Below are positions 52,465 through 63,900 of a stretch of DNA of 64,000 nt, one piece after another. Every line of letters begins with the position of its first letter. The stretch's first letter is position 1. The position numbers and the translations under genes were made by a program. The notes beneath the pieces were generated by a model that ran no database searches, was not told the origin of the DNA, and was given only the letters and a program-made list of their open reading frames with translations. Source of the stretch: Phytophthora colocasiae (lineage: Eukaryota > Oomycota > Peronosporomycetes > Peronosporales > Peronosporaceae); the NCBI GenBank assembly GCA_018806915.1, contig JAGKQI010000061.1:1302001-1366000 (forward strand), read 5' to 3'.

Positions 52465-52758
52465 TGTAGCGCCGGTGGAGCAGGAGTGAAGCCAGCCGCC
52501 GCATCTACGTCAAGGCTGGTGCCAGGACGGCCGACATGAAGGTACCGACACTTTGAGCCGCGTCATCTGGAAACTACATAATCTACGTGTGAGCCGCATC
52601 ATCGTGGCTACTTCATAATCAAGAACATTGGTTGGTGGTGAGCAGGCCACGAAGCTCGCCACCTTTGAGGACAGGAGAAGTAGGAGATAGGAACAGGATT
52701 TCTCGTGCTTTAATGAACTCACTTCGCAATTTAAGTTCAAGCGCTTATACAGGCTACA
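52465..52758 (+). repeat. Gypsy 5' LTR
   Basis: 294 bp, TGTAGCGCCGG to CAGGCTACA. Confidence 0.95.
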
Positions 52759-52765
52759 TTGTTAA

Positions 52766-53552
52766 CCCCCCCGCTCTCAACCGTTGTATATGACTACATT
52801 AGTGGTCCACACCAGAATTGGCTTATTCTTAACATGTTGTATAATACAACATGTTAAAAACCGTGAAATGCACGCGGGTAGGTGAATATTGTAACAAGAA
52901 AAGCCAGAAAAGTGCTAAGGCCAAGACACAGATAGATTCACTGATTTGTGACAAGACTCCGGATCTTGGTGGCCGCGTGGCCACCAAGATGCTGAGAACA
53001 GGGGGCAGGAAGAAGAGAAGAGGAGCCGCAGGAGGGAGATGAAGAAGAGAAAGAGGACGAGCAGGAGGGAGAAGAAGAAGCGAAAAAAGACGAGCAGGAG
53101 GAAGCGGAAGAGGAGGAGGTGGGCGAGGAGGAGTCGTAAGAAGCGTTAGGACGATGGTAGCGAACAAGACAAGTAGGAACACTGATGATTACAATCGCAA
53201 AGAAAAGATTGCTTGCAACATGATGTTCAATCCCTCTGGAACTGAAGCATGGCATAGCTAGGCAAAAATGTTTGCTCTGTGTCAACTTCAAATAAAAAGG
53301 CCCAAACCAGTCGCAGTATATACAACATACGCCCACCTGCGAGACTGGAGAAGGTGTATATGACAACTTCGCTGGTACATAGCGCTGCGCACGATGTGCA
53401 AGCAATCAGGTTGCCTTCCCGCAGTACAGACTTTACACTCGTACTTATCACAGGTAATACAAAAATCAAGATTAGACTGTCCTTAACATGTAGTATTATA
53501 CAACATGTTAAAGACTTGCCGGGGGGTCAAAATAGGCTTGAGAGCGGGGGGG
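52766..53552. mobile_element. piggyBac-type MITE in the gypsy leader
   Basis: 787 bp between TTAA (52762-52765) and TTAA (53553-53556), only 7 bp after the 5' LTR. The 15-bp TIRs are perfect: CCCCCCCGCTCTCAA and its complement. Two subterminal palindromes of related sequence (52829-52857 and 53483-53511, TTAACATGT...ACATGTTAA) lie near the ends. No transposase; a Pro/Leu-rich antisense frame is low complexity. Placed here it interrupts the primer-binding region. Confidence 0.9.
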
Positions 53553-53574
53553 TTAACAATAGCTACCTGAGACG

Positions 53575-56500
53575 ATGGTAGGCTTCGGTTCGGTGGATCA
53601 AGATGGTGACGTTGAGATGACAGTGCCCCAGCCGATTTTTGAGTTTGTCAAGGCCCCGAAGCTGACAGCGTGGAGCCAACCGGCGTTGGTGAGGTTCCTA
53701 CGTGAGCGTCGTCAGTATTTGAGCAAGGTTCGAGAGCGATGCATGGTCACCGGCGAAGACGAAAACAACGTGACTTTCAGCATCAAGAGCTCTGTCGAGC
53801 CGCAGATCCTTGAGCATCTAGCACACTACGTGCTGCGGACTCCGATTACGGAGGTAACGGAAGAGGCACTGAAGGCCGAGATGGAGAGGAAGGCCGGGAA
53901 CATGATGAATGATCACGTTCCCGATGTGGCGAAACTGTTCGCTGAAGGATTGAAGATGGACCTGCGTGAGACCGACATTGAGGCTCGTGTGTCCAAGTAC
54001 TTTATGGACTTCGACAGGCTTGTGGAGGATCAGGGTCTGGCGACATGGGTGGGTCGTGGCGAGGCCATTGACATTGCTGGTCGTCAGCGAATGAAAACTC
54101 GCTGCAAGCTGCTGGTCGACAACTTGCTGCCTGAAGTGTTGAGGATCGACGTCGAGCGTTTGGTCAACATGACTCATCGAGGTGCCAAGGCGGATGATGT
54201 GCAGCTGTACGACGTGATAGTCGAGCGTGCTGTTCGTCAACAGCATTACCACCTCATTCAGGCGGAAACTAAAAAAACAGTTCAAGGTCAGGTCAGGACC
54301 AAAAAAAGCCAGAGTGATGGTAATCGCAAAAGCGATACACCAAGGGACGCCGCGAAGACCAATGAAGGGGGAACGGCGAAGGAGAAGACAGCTCGCCCGC
54401 CTCCTAGAGATGGTTGTCTGATCTGCAAGGGCCCCCATCGTGCTGTGGAGTGTCCAACAGCAACGAGCGAGCAGAAGGACGAAGCGCGGCGGACACTTGC
54501 AGCTCGTAGGGCTGAACGGCTGAAACATGTTGGCATTGGAACGTCAAATGGGCCTAGTGTGACGATTAATGGCGTGTTAGATGTGCCGTTCTGTGCTGAC
54601 TCTGGGGCGGAGAGTAATATCCTCTCACGCAGTATGGTTGATGAGCTGTGTACACTTGACAGCACCGTCGAGTTGGTCAAGCTGGATCCTCCCACCGTGG
54701 TGAAGGTTGCTGGTGGTGCGACTATGCAGTGTCGAGACCGTGTTGAGGTTGATCTGCGCATCAGTACCGCGGCAGGACCATTAAATATCTCACGCGTTGG
54801 ATGCTTGGTGCTCGACGGCGATGAAGACGAGTTCTTGCTTGGTCGAGCGACCATGAAGGACATTGGAATCGATGTGAACGGCCTCTTGGAGCAGCTCGCT
54901 GGCGGTGCCAGCGTTGCAGAAGCAGATAAGGATGACGTTACAGAACATGAACCAGAGCTCGGGTTTAATGACGAGCAAGAGGAAATTCACGTGGTCGTCG
55001 ACAAGCTCGTGGATGAAGCTGTTGGGGCCGGATTCGAACCGGAACTAGCCGATGATCTTCGTGTACTGGTACATGAGTACGAGGATGTGTGGCGGCTACG
55101 AATTGGTGCCGACGAGCCTGCCAGGGTTGAGCCAATGCGTATCACATTGCGTCCAGACGCACAACCTTATCGCAGTGGTGTTCGGAAATACCCAGACATG
55201 CAGCGCGCTTTCTTGCGAACTTACGTGCAGGAGCTGCTGGACAATGGCCTAGTACGCCGAAACAATAGCAGCAGGTGGGCGTGTGCTGCTTTACCTGTTC
55301 GCAAGGCCGGCGGTGATGGATTTCGCATAACCGTGGATTATCGGCCCGTGAATAAGTTGACGGTTCCCTTGGCAGGGGCCACACCGAATTTGACTGCTGT
55401 GACGCAAAGTGTTCGTGGTGCCTATGGATTTGGCCAGTTCGATCTATTCAAAGGTTTCTGGCAGCTTCCTTTGATGGAGGAGTGCCAAGAATTGCTAAGT
55501 TTCGTGACGGAGGATGGAGTGTTCACTCCTTTGGGCGTCCCGCAGGGCGCAAGCGACTCAGCGATGCATTTCCAGCTTCAGATGCATGAGTGTTTCCGAG
55601 AAATGTTGTACGATTCGGTGCTAGTGTGGATTGACGACGTGTTGCTGTTTTCCACAAGCCCAGCTGAGTTTTTGACGAAATTGCGCGTGTTCTTTCAGAT
55701 TCTGCGTCAACGGAATTTAAAGCTCAACGCCAAGAAGTGTAAGGTAAATCATCAATTTAGGGCCATCAACCAATTTAGGGCCGTATTTTAACTGCCAATC
55801 ACGTGAAGTTTTTCACAGAGCAAGTACTTTATTGGCTAAAACACACTAAATACGAATACCTTCAAAAATTAAATTTGTAAATTTGGCGCGAGGTGTCATG
55901 GCTCCAGGCGATGACAGATCAGCCGCCAACCTGGTTGGCGGCGAGCTTATTGAGGGCCCATTATGGGAGCAGGGTTGTCGCGGGTTCAAGTCCCGTTAAT
56001 TCTCCGCACTGATTTGGTAAGTAAAGCATCTATTCAACCTCACTGTGCAAGACACTCGACTAACATTTTGTTGTTTAGAATACAGCTGAACAAGTGATAT
56101 GCGCTACATGTACTCTTCTACACCTTTACCTGCAGTTGTAGTAACAGCTTTCTTAGACGACTTGGTTTTGATGCCAGCCTCAGCAAGTTCCTGGAGCACT
56201 TCATGGGTAAACAGCCTCCCCCCAACTGCGACTCGTTTACGCTTTGTCGGCTTCTTCGGCAGGGGCTTCTATTGTTGGCCAGTCACTTGACTTTTACTGT
56301 TTGTCCTCCGTAAGTTAATTTCCGTCGAAACTTGATCACAAGTGGAAATATAAAAGGTGAGGGTGAATAACCCAAACCTCAAATGGTCACAAAAATGACA
56401 CTCACTCAGCGCTTTCAATACTGAAAGCAAGACTAAATTCGGCCGTAAACTGATTAAGTCGATTTTTTTCTTCTCCACGGGCATGAGCTTAATTTCATTG

Positions 56501-58949
56501 GTCTGCTACTACAAAAAATTGAGAAAAAATCTCTGGTTTGCGACGTTTCAGAAACTGTCTCACTTTTTATCAACGCATAAGTAGATGCCGAGTAATTCGA
56601 GCATCTTTTATCTCGGCCCATATTTGATTTTTTACCTTACACTTTTTGCGCCGAAGGTTATCTGGTGCGGTAAGGTGATCGATGGGGAGGGAGTGCAACA
56701 TGACCCTGCGAGACTTGCAACGCTCCGGGATATGCCACTTCCACCGACAGCAGCGGCACTTCAGATGTTTCTGTGTGCTGTCAACTGGTTAAGAGATTCG
56801 ATGGTAGACTATGCACGCACCGTTGGTCCGCTTCAGGCTAAGCTGGAAAAGGTGATGGCGACCCGAGGTCGCCGCAAGTCTCAGCTGGCCGGTGTAGACC
56901 TGAGTTGGTCGAGGGAGGATGAAGATGCATTCCAGGTGGTACTTGAGCTTTTGGCTACATCAACCAAGCAGTATTTCGCCGACGCTGAAGCTCACGTTTG
57001 CATGTTCTCCGATGCATCAGCTCGAGGGTGGTCGGTAATACTTACCCAGGTTTCGGACTGGGATGATGCCAAGCCGGTGACAGAGCAAGCACATCAGCTG
57101 ATGGTGTGTCGTGGTGGTCTGTTCAAGGGAGCTCAGAAGAATTGGTCCACCGTGGAACAGGAGGCGTATCCCATCGTGCGGGCCTGCACCGACCTGGCAT
57201 ACCTACTCGAGCGTGAGCTGGGAGTTCGTATCTACTGCGATCACGCTAACTTGATCCAGATCTTTGCTCCAGGCAAGGAGCTGAAACAGCATGTACGTGG
57301 ATAACTCCAGCGCTGGGCTCTCAAGATGGTCGGGATCCGCTACGAGATTGAACACATCAAGGGTGAAGATAATCTGTGGGCGGATATGGTCTCTCGGTGG
57401 GGTCAACGCGACACAGAGCTTGCGGATAAGCCTACTGCGGTGAAGCGTGTGACGACGAGAAGTATGCAGCAAACATCCGTGCTGCGGCCTTTGCAGGATG
57501 AGTCATTTGCGTGGCCATCTGAGGCTGCCATTAGTCAAGAGCAGCAACGATGTCGGGCTGATGCGCCAACATCGGCGGATGAGGATGGTATGTTCCGCGT
57601 CGATGGCAAACTTTGGATTCCGGGTGACGCCGAGGAACTGTTGCAACGTATTTTCGTGGTGGCACATTGCGGCATACAAGGACATCGTGGTGCTGATGTT
57701 ATGCTTAGCGCAGTACGACAGCGTTTCAGCGTCGTACGACTGCGTCCTGCCGTGGATCGGTTCGTCCGTGCATGCCTATTGTGCAAGCATGTCAAAGGAG
57801 GGCAGCTAATTCAGCGACCGTGGGGACCGACGTCGACAGCATCGCAGCGTAACCAGTGCCTCCACGTCGACTACATCTACCTCGGGGCCAGCTATGGGAA
57901 CGACTGCAACTATGTTCTAGTCCTCAAGGATGAGCTAACTCACTATTGCGAGTTGGTGCCGGCAGACACGCCGACCAGCACAGTGGCCGCGACTGCAATT
58001 CTGGACTGGTACAAGAGGTTCGGGCTGCCCAAGGAGTGGATCTCAGATAACGGGTCTCATTTCAAGGCCCAGGTGATGGAGGAGCTTGCAGAGCGTCTCA
58101 CAGCATCCCAGAAATTCGTGCCTGTGTACACCCCATGGGTGAACGGCACAGTGGAACGTGTCAACAGAGACTTACTTCAAGTTCTACGGGTGATGTTGCT
58201 TGAGTTGCAACTTGACACACTACCTTCTGCCTGTCATTCAGGCAAATTTGAACCATTCCGGCGTTGAATCTCTTGGAGGCCATGCTCCAGTGGAGTTGTT
58301 TGCTGGTCTACCAGCGGCTTCGCAGCTGGACAGTGTTGTGGTTCCTGTAGATGGAATCCCCCGCGTGGTATCGATGGACCCAGCGCAGATCGAGCAGCAG
58401 CTCGAGCAACTGCGAGTGCACCTCCGGGAGCTGCACACTGAGGTGACCGACCGGAAGGAGCGGAAGCGTCTTGCCAATATGGCTCGCGCTAGTGGGCGTA
58501 CATGCAATTTCGTCTGCGGAGACTTTGTGTTGTGGTCTCGAGTAGACAAGCGGCTTCAAGGGAACAAACTGCTGGTTCGTTGGGTTGGACCGTTCCGCAT
58601 TACGGACGTACTATCGCACTCATTCATGGTGCAGCACCTGTTGACTGGTGATGTTTTCGAAGTGCACGGGTCTCGCTTGAAACACTACAGCGATGCAACC
58701 CTGGATGTCACTGAGGAACTGCGCCAGCACATCGGTAGCCAAGGAATTGTCCTGGGCGTGCGTGCGATTGAGCAGCACTGCTATCACGAACCGGCGGCCG
58801 AATGGCAGCTGTACGTTGCCTGGTGTGGACTGGAGGACAGTGAAAACTCATGGGAGCCGTTTGCCTCTATCTACGCTGATGTCCCCACGCTAGTCCGTGC
58901 CTACGTTGAAACCGGCGGGCACGCCGAGCTACAAGAACTACTTCACTAG
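53575..58949 (+). pseudogene. Gypsy gag-pol with chromodomain
   Basis: Starts at ATG 53575. Gag to about 54410; zinc knuckle CLICKGPHRAVEC; protease CADSGAESNIL; RT with FRITVDYRPVNKL, GQFDLFKGFWQLPL and VWIDDVLLFS, stopping at 55743 where a MITE is inserted; after the MITE KVIWCGKVIDG (56650) resumes. RNase H: FSDASARGWSVILTQV. A premature TAA lies at 57302 in HVRG-stop-LQRWALKM. Integrase: HCGIQGHRG, CLLCKH, HVDYIYLG, WISDNGSHFK, NGTVERVNRD. A frameshift near 58230 splits the integrase end. The chromodomain-like end is LYVAWCGLEDSENSWEPF. Excising the MITE gives in-frame KKCTLFAPKVIW. Not translatable as a whole. Confidence 0.92.
55742..56637. mobile_element. TA-flanked TIR element (Tc1/mariner-type MITE) in gypsy pol
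   Basis: 896 bp, inserted at TA (55740-55741, 56638-56639). TIRs AGGTAAATCATCAATTTAGG and, inverted, AGGTAAAAAATCAAATATGG are imperfect. Precise loss with one TA restores the gypsy frame. It carries no transposase. An internal segment (55890-56010) contains a pol III-like B box (GGTTCAAGTCC, about 55984). Confidence 0.85.
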
Positions 58950-58974
58950 CTGCGGCAGCAGACTTCGGGGGCAG

Positions 58975-59268
58975 TGTAGCGCCGGTGGAGCAGGAGTGAA
59001 GCCAGCCGCCGCATCTACGTCAAGGCTGGTGCCAGGACGGCCGACATGAAGGTACCGACACTTTGAGCCGCGTCATCTGGAAACTACATAATCTACGTGT
59101 GAGCCGCATCATCGTGGCTACTTCATAATCAAGAACATTGGTTGGTGGTGAGCAGGCCACGAAGCTCGCCACCTTTGAGGACAGGAGAAGTAGGAGATAG
59201 GAACAGGATTTCTCGTGCTTTAATGAACTCACTTCGCAATTTAAGTTCAAGCGCTTATACAGGCTACA
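58975..59268 (+). repeat. Gypsy 3' LTR
   Basis: 294 bp, reading identically to the 5' LTR. It is preceded by a short purine-rich tract ending GGGGGCAG (58967-58974), the likely plus-strand primer. Confidence 0.95.
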
Positions 59269-59273
59269 ACGGT

Positions 59274-59535
59274 CCAAAAGGCTGCCTGGTAACGTTGAGA
59301 TAATGATGAAGGAAAAACTACTCGATCCTGCAAGACATCCAATGGCTCCACCGTAGCACGGTAAACATCCGGATACCGCACCCCAATGTGCAAAGCCGCT
59401 AATATCATGATCCACCGCAGTAGTACGACAACTACGGACGTATTTTGATACAAGAGTTTCCCAGTCGTAAGTGATATGAGCAGTTTGGATCTGTAAGGCC
59501 CTGTAGTGGAATATCCCAAATGACGAGCCATTCAA
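59274..59535 (-). pseudogene. Multipass membrane protein, 5' part
   Basis: Minus-strand frame LGYSTTGPYRSKLLISLTTG with a hydrophobic segment (SVVVVLLRWIMILAALHIGV), continuing YPDVYRATVEPLDVLQD and SQRYQAAFWTV to the gypsy junction. Upstream, HVDEIRKKLLNTRRLSGI lies in another frame before a candidate donor (GTAAGT at about 59590), so another exon likely precedes it. Together with 52093-52464 it is one disrupted gene. Confidence 0.65.
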
Positions 59536-59648
59536 AATCGTAATAGAATTGATATCTCGATGAAGAGAATTTCATTCCCCATCGACTTACTCTCGGGAAT
59601 GCCAGACAATCTTCTTGTATTGAGCAATTTCTTTCTGATCTCGTCCAC

Positions 59649-60235
59649 ATGCGAGGACCTTACCAAGTTGTAGGCACGAACGATGTTCCGTACGCAGATC
59701 GTGTTATAAGCTGCATACGGAATGGAAAATTCTACGAACCTCGACTTGTAAGTTCCCTTCTGGCAGCTGAAGGTATTGACGCGATCTTAGAGGATTCAAC
59801 TGGAGCTGCAAAACACGGATACCGACTCGTTCAGCGGCGAAATGGCTCAATTAATGATGAAATTGACTCAAGTGTACGCGAATCTTACCAGGAAATCTGC
59901 AATTTGATCTCTAGCACACTTGAAGCCTTCTTGGGATCGTGTTCGGCTCTTGGATACTCGAATTTCACTGTAGATACCCTTCGAGTTGTCGAAAATGCTA
60001 CTGTACTAGTAAGAGACTCTTCCGACTGCCGAACTCTTTACCTGTTCTCATCATGCCATTTCGGGATAATACGGAACTAGCACGACACGCTGTACCAACT
60101 TGGAGCGGGGATGCTTGTGTCTTTCGACTGGAAGACGCGTTTTCTGGAAAAGCCGCTGCAAATACGTCCAAAGCAAGTATCGAATGTTCGATATTGGATT
60201 CCGTCCAAAAATTTGAGATAACACAAGAGCAGTGA
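59649..60235 (+). pseudogene. Unknown gene with a frameshift
   Basis: A coding-like frame of 143 codons (GKFYEPRLVSSLLAAEGIDA, RNGSINDEIDSSVRES, SCSALGYSNFTVDTLRVVEN) breaks near 60050. Another frame (FRDNTELARHAVPTWSGDAC, FRLEDAFSGKAAANTS) continues to 60235. No domain recognised. The two halves look like one protein with a one-base shift, or with a small intron not resolved here. Confidence 0.35.
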
Positions 60236-60478
60236 TGAACAAACACAAAGTCCATTTATACACCGCGTTCAGCAATGCGCAGCTAGGACTTTGTCGTATT
60301 GACCAACGAGATCGTGGATACGTGGACCTGATAGTGTTTTATTCACTGGAGATATGTGAAAGTTTTTGCACGTAACTGAAATCAAAGAGTATCCCATTGT
60401 TCTGGCTGGCAGTGGCGATGTGGCACCAGAAATGACCAGTATTTTTAGTTGAATACTCGTAATCCTGCTTATCTTCCG
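60236..60478. other. Short spacer, nothing firm
   Basis: A minus-strand frame (HFWCHIATASQNNGILFDFS) in 60339-60478 could be a remnant of an unrelated gene. Confidence 0.3.
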
Positions 60479-60950
60479 TCACTTTGGTAGGTTGTCTATC
60501 TGTAGACAAAACTGTCGACGTTGCACCTCCAGCTGCGCTCTCTCCAATAGTTTCATAGAAAGAGTACCAGATAGTACCCTCAGCTCTTGGAACTGCGCAT
60601 CTCGGTTTTGATCTGGCTTCAGCCAATGTAGCCGATTCTTGAGTTTAATTCGCAAAACTCGTATTTCTTCAAAACTACTTTCCAACTTGTCCAAAGTAGA
60701 TAACAGCATTTCTGGGGAAGAACATGTTATCGAAGTGCCTGCTTTCCCGCCAGTCGATTCTTGAACACCGTTTTCCAATTCGACACATCCATGCTTCCTT
60801 TCGTGGGCTATAACAGAAGCTAAAATTCCGTCGCGACGTTCTTTTTCCTTGCTAAGTGCAGCTTTCAATTCATCAACCTGTCTCGCAAATTCCGTCTCAT
60901 CTGTGCTAGAATTCTCCAGATAGTCCAAAGAATCCTGGATCGCTTTTTCG
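60479..60950 (-). pseudogene. SR-rich coiled-coil protein, paralogue 3, C-terminal remnant
   Basis: The minus-strand frame starts NEKAIQDSLDYLENSSTDET, KEKERRDGILASVIAHERKH, parallel to paralogue 1 (MNEAAVQDSLAYIKTLEGG and EKERRGTALAAVIAQEWKH). It ends early at NLPK. The N-terminal domain and RS region are gone: the homology stops exactly at TTAA (60951-60954), the left end of the piggyBac element. Confidence 0.75.
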
Positions 60951-60954
60951 TTAA

Positions 60955-63900
60955 CCCCTCAGGTACCAACGTCGTAAGTTACGACTTTGATGAGGGCGAA
61001 AGTCGTAAGTTACGACGTAGTGAGCTGCTTTAAACAGGAAATGGCTCGAAAAAAGAGGGCATGATACTTTAATCAAGTCAAATTTTGAGGCCGAAAAGTA
61101 TAAGCTGAAAGAGGTCAAATCGGAAAGAGTATAAAAAAGGCCAGGGTAAGGGTAGATGTGTAGCACCGACCAGATTGCAGCAGATCGCAAGCCGACGGTA
61201 GGTAAGTGGACCTCATTCCATAATTTGCCGCGATGGCAAGGGTACGATCCAGCTCGAGGACGAAACAAGCAGCGGTTGCAAGTATGGTGGACGTGCGCGA
61301 TATCGACTTCAAGCATCTATGGCGGCAGCTACGCTCGGTGGGCTGGACATCTAGAAGACCTTCCGGGCTCACAAACGAGTGGACGTATACATCGCCGAAT
61401 GAGCAGTCGTTTGTTGGTGCGTTATTGAATTGAATTCAAAATTTACTATACTAATGATATTGCGGTATGTAGGTGAGGACGCCGTAGTGACCTTTGCTAT
61501 CGACTCGGGGCTTATTAGGGACGGAAGTGGTGAGAGTGAGGAGGGGGAGGCAAGCGGAGACGGTGCTGCTTCAATGGAGGACCCTGTGACCGCGTCACAA
61601 ATTGACACATCCATTGCGATCTCACAAAACACTATCTCGGCAATTTTTGGGTCGGACTGCGACTCTGAACCTGCCCAGCTGGAGCAGGATGACCAAGACA
61701 TGGTTGTGGGGGCGCTCCAGCGTCTTATATCTGGACCTGAGTCAAACAATTCTGACAACGTGGGAGGAAGTGATGACGCCAGTGCTAATGGTGGTGGGAG
61801 GGTGGAGGACGATTCCCAGGTAGCTGTACCGACAGACGATGTGAACGTCATGGTGGATGGTGAGTTGTCAGATGAGTATGAAGCCATCGATTCCAGTGGC
61901 AGCGACAATAGTGACAACAGTGGCGATGATATGATTGAACGCCGCGAGTATCCTGATGACGTACCTGCACTTGACGAAGAAGTTGTTCACATGGATGATG
62001 CATTTGTGGAAGGCATGGGAGGCAAACTAACGCTTGGAGCGATTGATAAAGACGCACTTCGAAGATTTGAGTGGAGCCCACCGTCATCCAGTTTTGAACC
62101 TGTAGGTGGGGAGTACCCTGGGTTGTCTTCTGACGTCGCCGCACCCACACGCGACCTACAGGAACTGGCCGACTCTCCTATGCTGTTACTGTTCTATTTT
62201 CTACCAAAATCACTGTGGGTGAGCATTACCAAAGAGACAAATCGTTACAAAAAGCAAACCGCAAACGCAAGAGCAAAACGAATTCGGTCGCTACAGCGGA
62301 AGCGCGGAATCGCGACCCCTGAGACTGTCAAGCAAATCGAACGGCGCTTGCGTGCAGAGCCTGCATATCAACCCCACGAGGTGCTTCACGTTATCGGACT
62401 CTTAGTGGCGAGAATGCTGAACCCAATGACGCGACGCTTTTCCAGGCACTGGGCAATGTCTGACAATGGAGCGATTCCTGCCGGTAACTTTGGCAAGTTT
62501 ATGCCTAGAAATCGGTGCACGTCTATCCTTCGTGACCTTCATGTAGTGAACAACGAGGCTCCCCGTATGCGGGACAAGATTTGGAAGATTAGACCTGTTG
62601 TCGAAGTGCTGCAGTCGCGGTTTCGATCAGGCTGGACACTGGGCAGTAAGTTTTCGTTCGACGAAGGCGTTCTACCGGCAACTTCAAAGCGCAACACCAC
62701 GCGCATGTTTATGCCTGATAAACCACACCGTTATGGTACGAAGCTGTTCATGGTGTGCGACTCTGGAAGTGCTTACTGTCACCGGTATGTTCTATTATGT
62801 TGTAACTTATGACCTGCAAATTCGAAATTGACATTTTCCACGTCGTAACTTACTGCTATAGATTCGAGGTGTACGTTGGGAAGCGCGACAGTGGGGATTC
62901 AGACAAACAAGCATTCGACAACAAGACGGGAGCAGCAGCCGTCGTTCGAAACATGAAAGCTTTGCTGGGAGAAAGGTCTCAGGGCTTTCGACTTGTCGTT
63001 ATCGACAGATTCTACAGTTCTGTTCCACTAGCTATTCAGCTATTGTCGATGGGTATCTACGTATTGGGAACAATCATGGTCAATCGACTAGGATTCGATA
63101 AGCAAGTGGTTGAAAGCCGCAAGTCGCGGCCTCGTGCAGTTGAGCGCGGATCTTTTGCATTCTCTCGGTCCGTTGCTGTCCCGACCATGGTGGCGTGCCA
63201 CTGGTGGGATAGAAAACCAGTACACTACCTGGCAACGGGTCCGATCATGGCGGAGGATTCTATTCACCGCAATATCAAGATGGTGGGGTCGTCTACTGTA
63301 AAATGCCCGAAGCTCGTTACGGATTACCAGAGATGGATGGGCGTAGTTGATGTCCATGATCAACTCCGCCTACAGTCCTACTCGATCCAGACATCATTCC
63401 GTTTTCAAAAATACTACAAATCTCTACTCCTCGGGTTTGTAGACATGGCGCTGGTCAATGCATATCTGACGCACAAGGAAACGTGCCGAATCAAGCGTCT
63501 TGTGCCTAAAACACGTGGAGAATGGTACCTTCTCCTGCATAAACAACTTCTGCAGCTCAAAGATGAAGACTTCGAGGAAGCTACAGTCCCGACACCCTCA
63601 CCGCTGATCAACTCTCGCAAACGGCCCAGGTTGAACGGGCACAAACACATTCAGTTCAATGACTGGGTCGTAGTATCTGGTGTCCAAAAACGAAGGCAGC
63701 GCTCCTGTAAAGTGTGTGCCCTCCTCCGTGGCGACCGCAAGAAATCATTCCAGACTACCTACTACTGCGAAGACTGCTCCCAAACTGACGCGAAGTGCTT
63801 CCTTTGTCCCAAGTCACGGCATTTGTACGGAGGTGTGCGCAAGACATGCTATCAGATCTGGCATGAGGACTTTGATAGTGGTGAGTCTATTCCAGCATCA

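Larger units (their letters stand above)
52465..59268 (+). mobile_element. Ty3/gypsy LTR retrotransposon with chromodomain, defective
   Basis: 6804 bp, LTR to LTR, flanked by perfect 5-bp duplications ACGGT (52460-52464, 59269-59273). The two 294-bp LTRs read identically. The body has gag, protease, RT, RNase H, integrase and a C-terminal chromodomain, but carries a premature stop, a frameshift and two DNA-element insertions (52766-53552 and 55742-56637). Without the two inserts it would be about 5.1 kb. Confidence 0.95.

Noticed and set aside
52829..53182. Pro/Leu-rich minus-strand ORF in the gypsy leader MITE
   Set aside because: Opposite strand of a GAG/AGG-rich simple-sequence tract within a non-coding MITE.
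55900..56010. Candidate tRNA gene ending in GGTTCAAGTCCCG
   Set aside because: The T-arm is convincing, but no matching acceptor stem, D-arm or anticodon arm can be drawn; treated as a B-box remnant.
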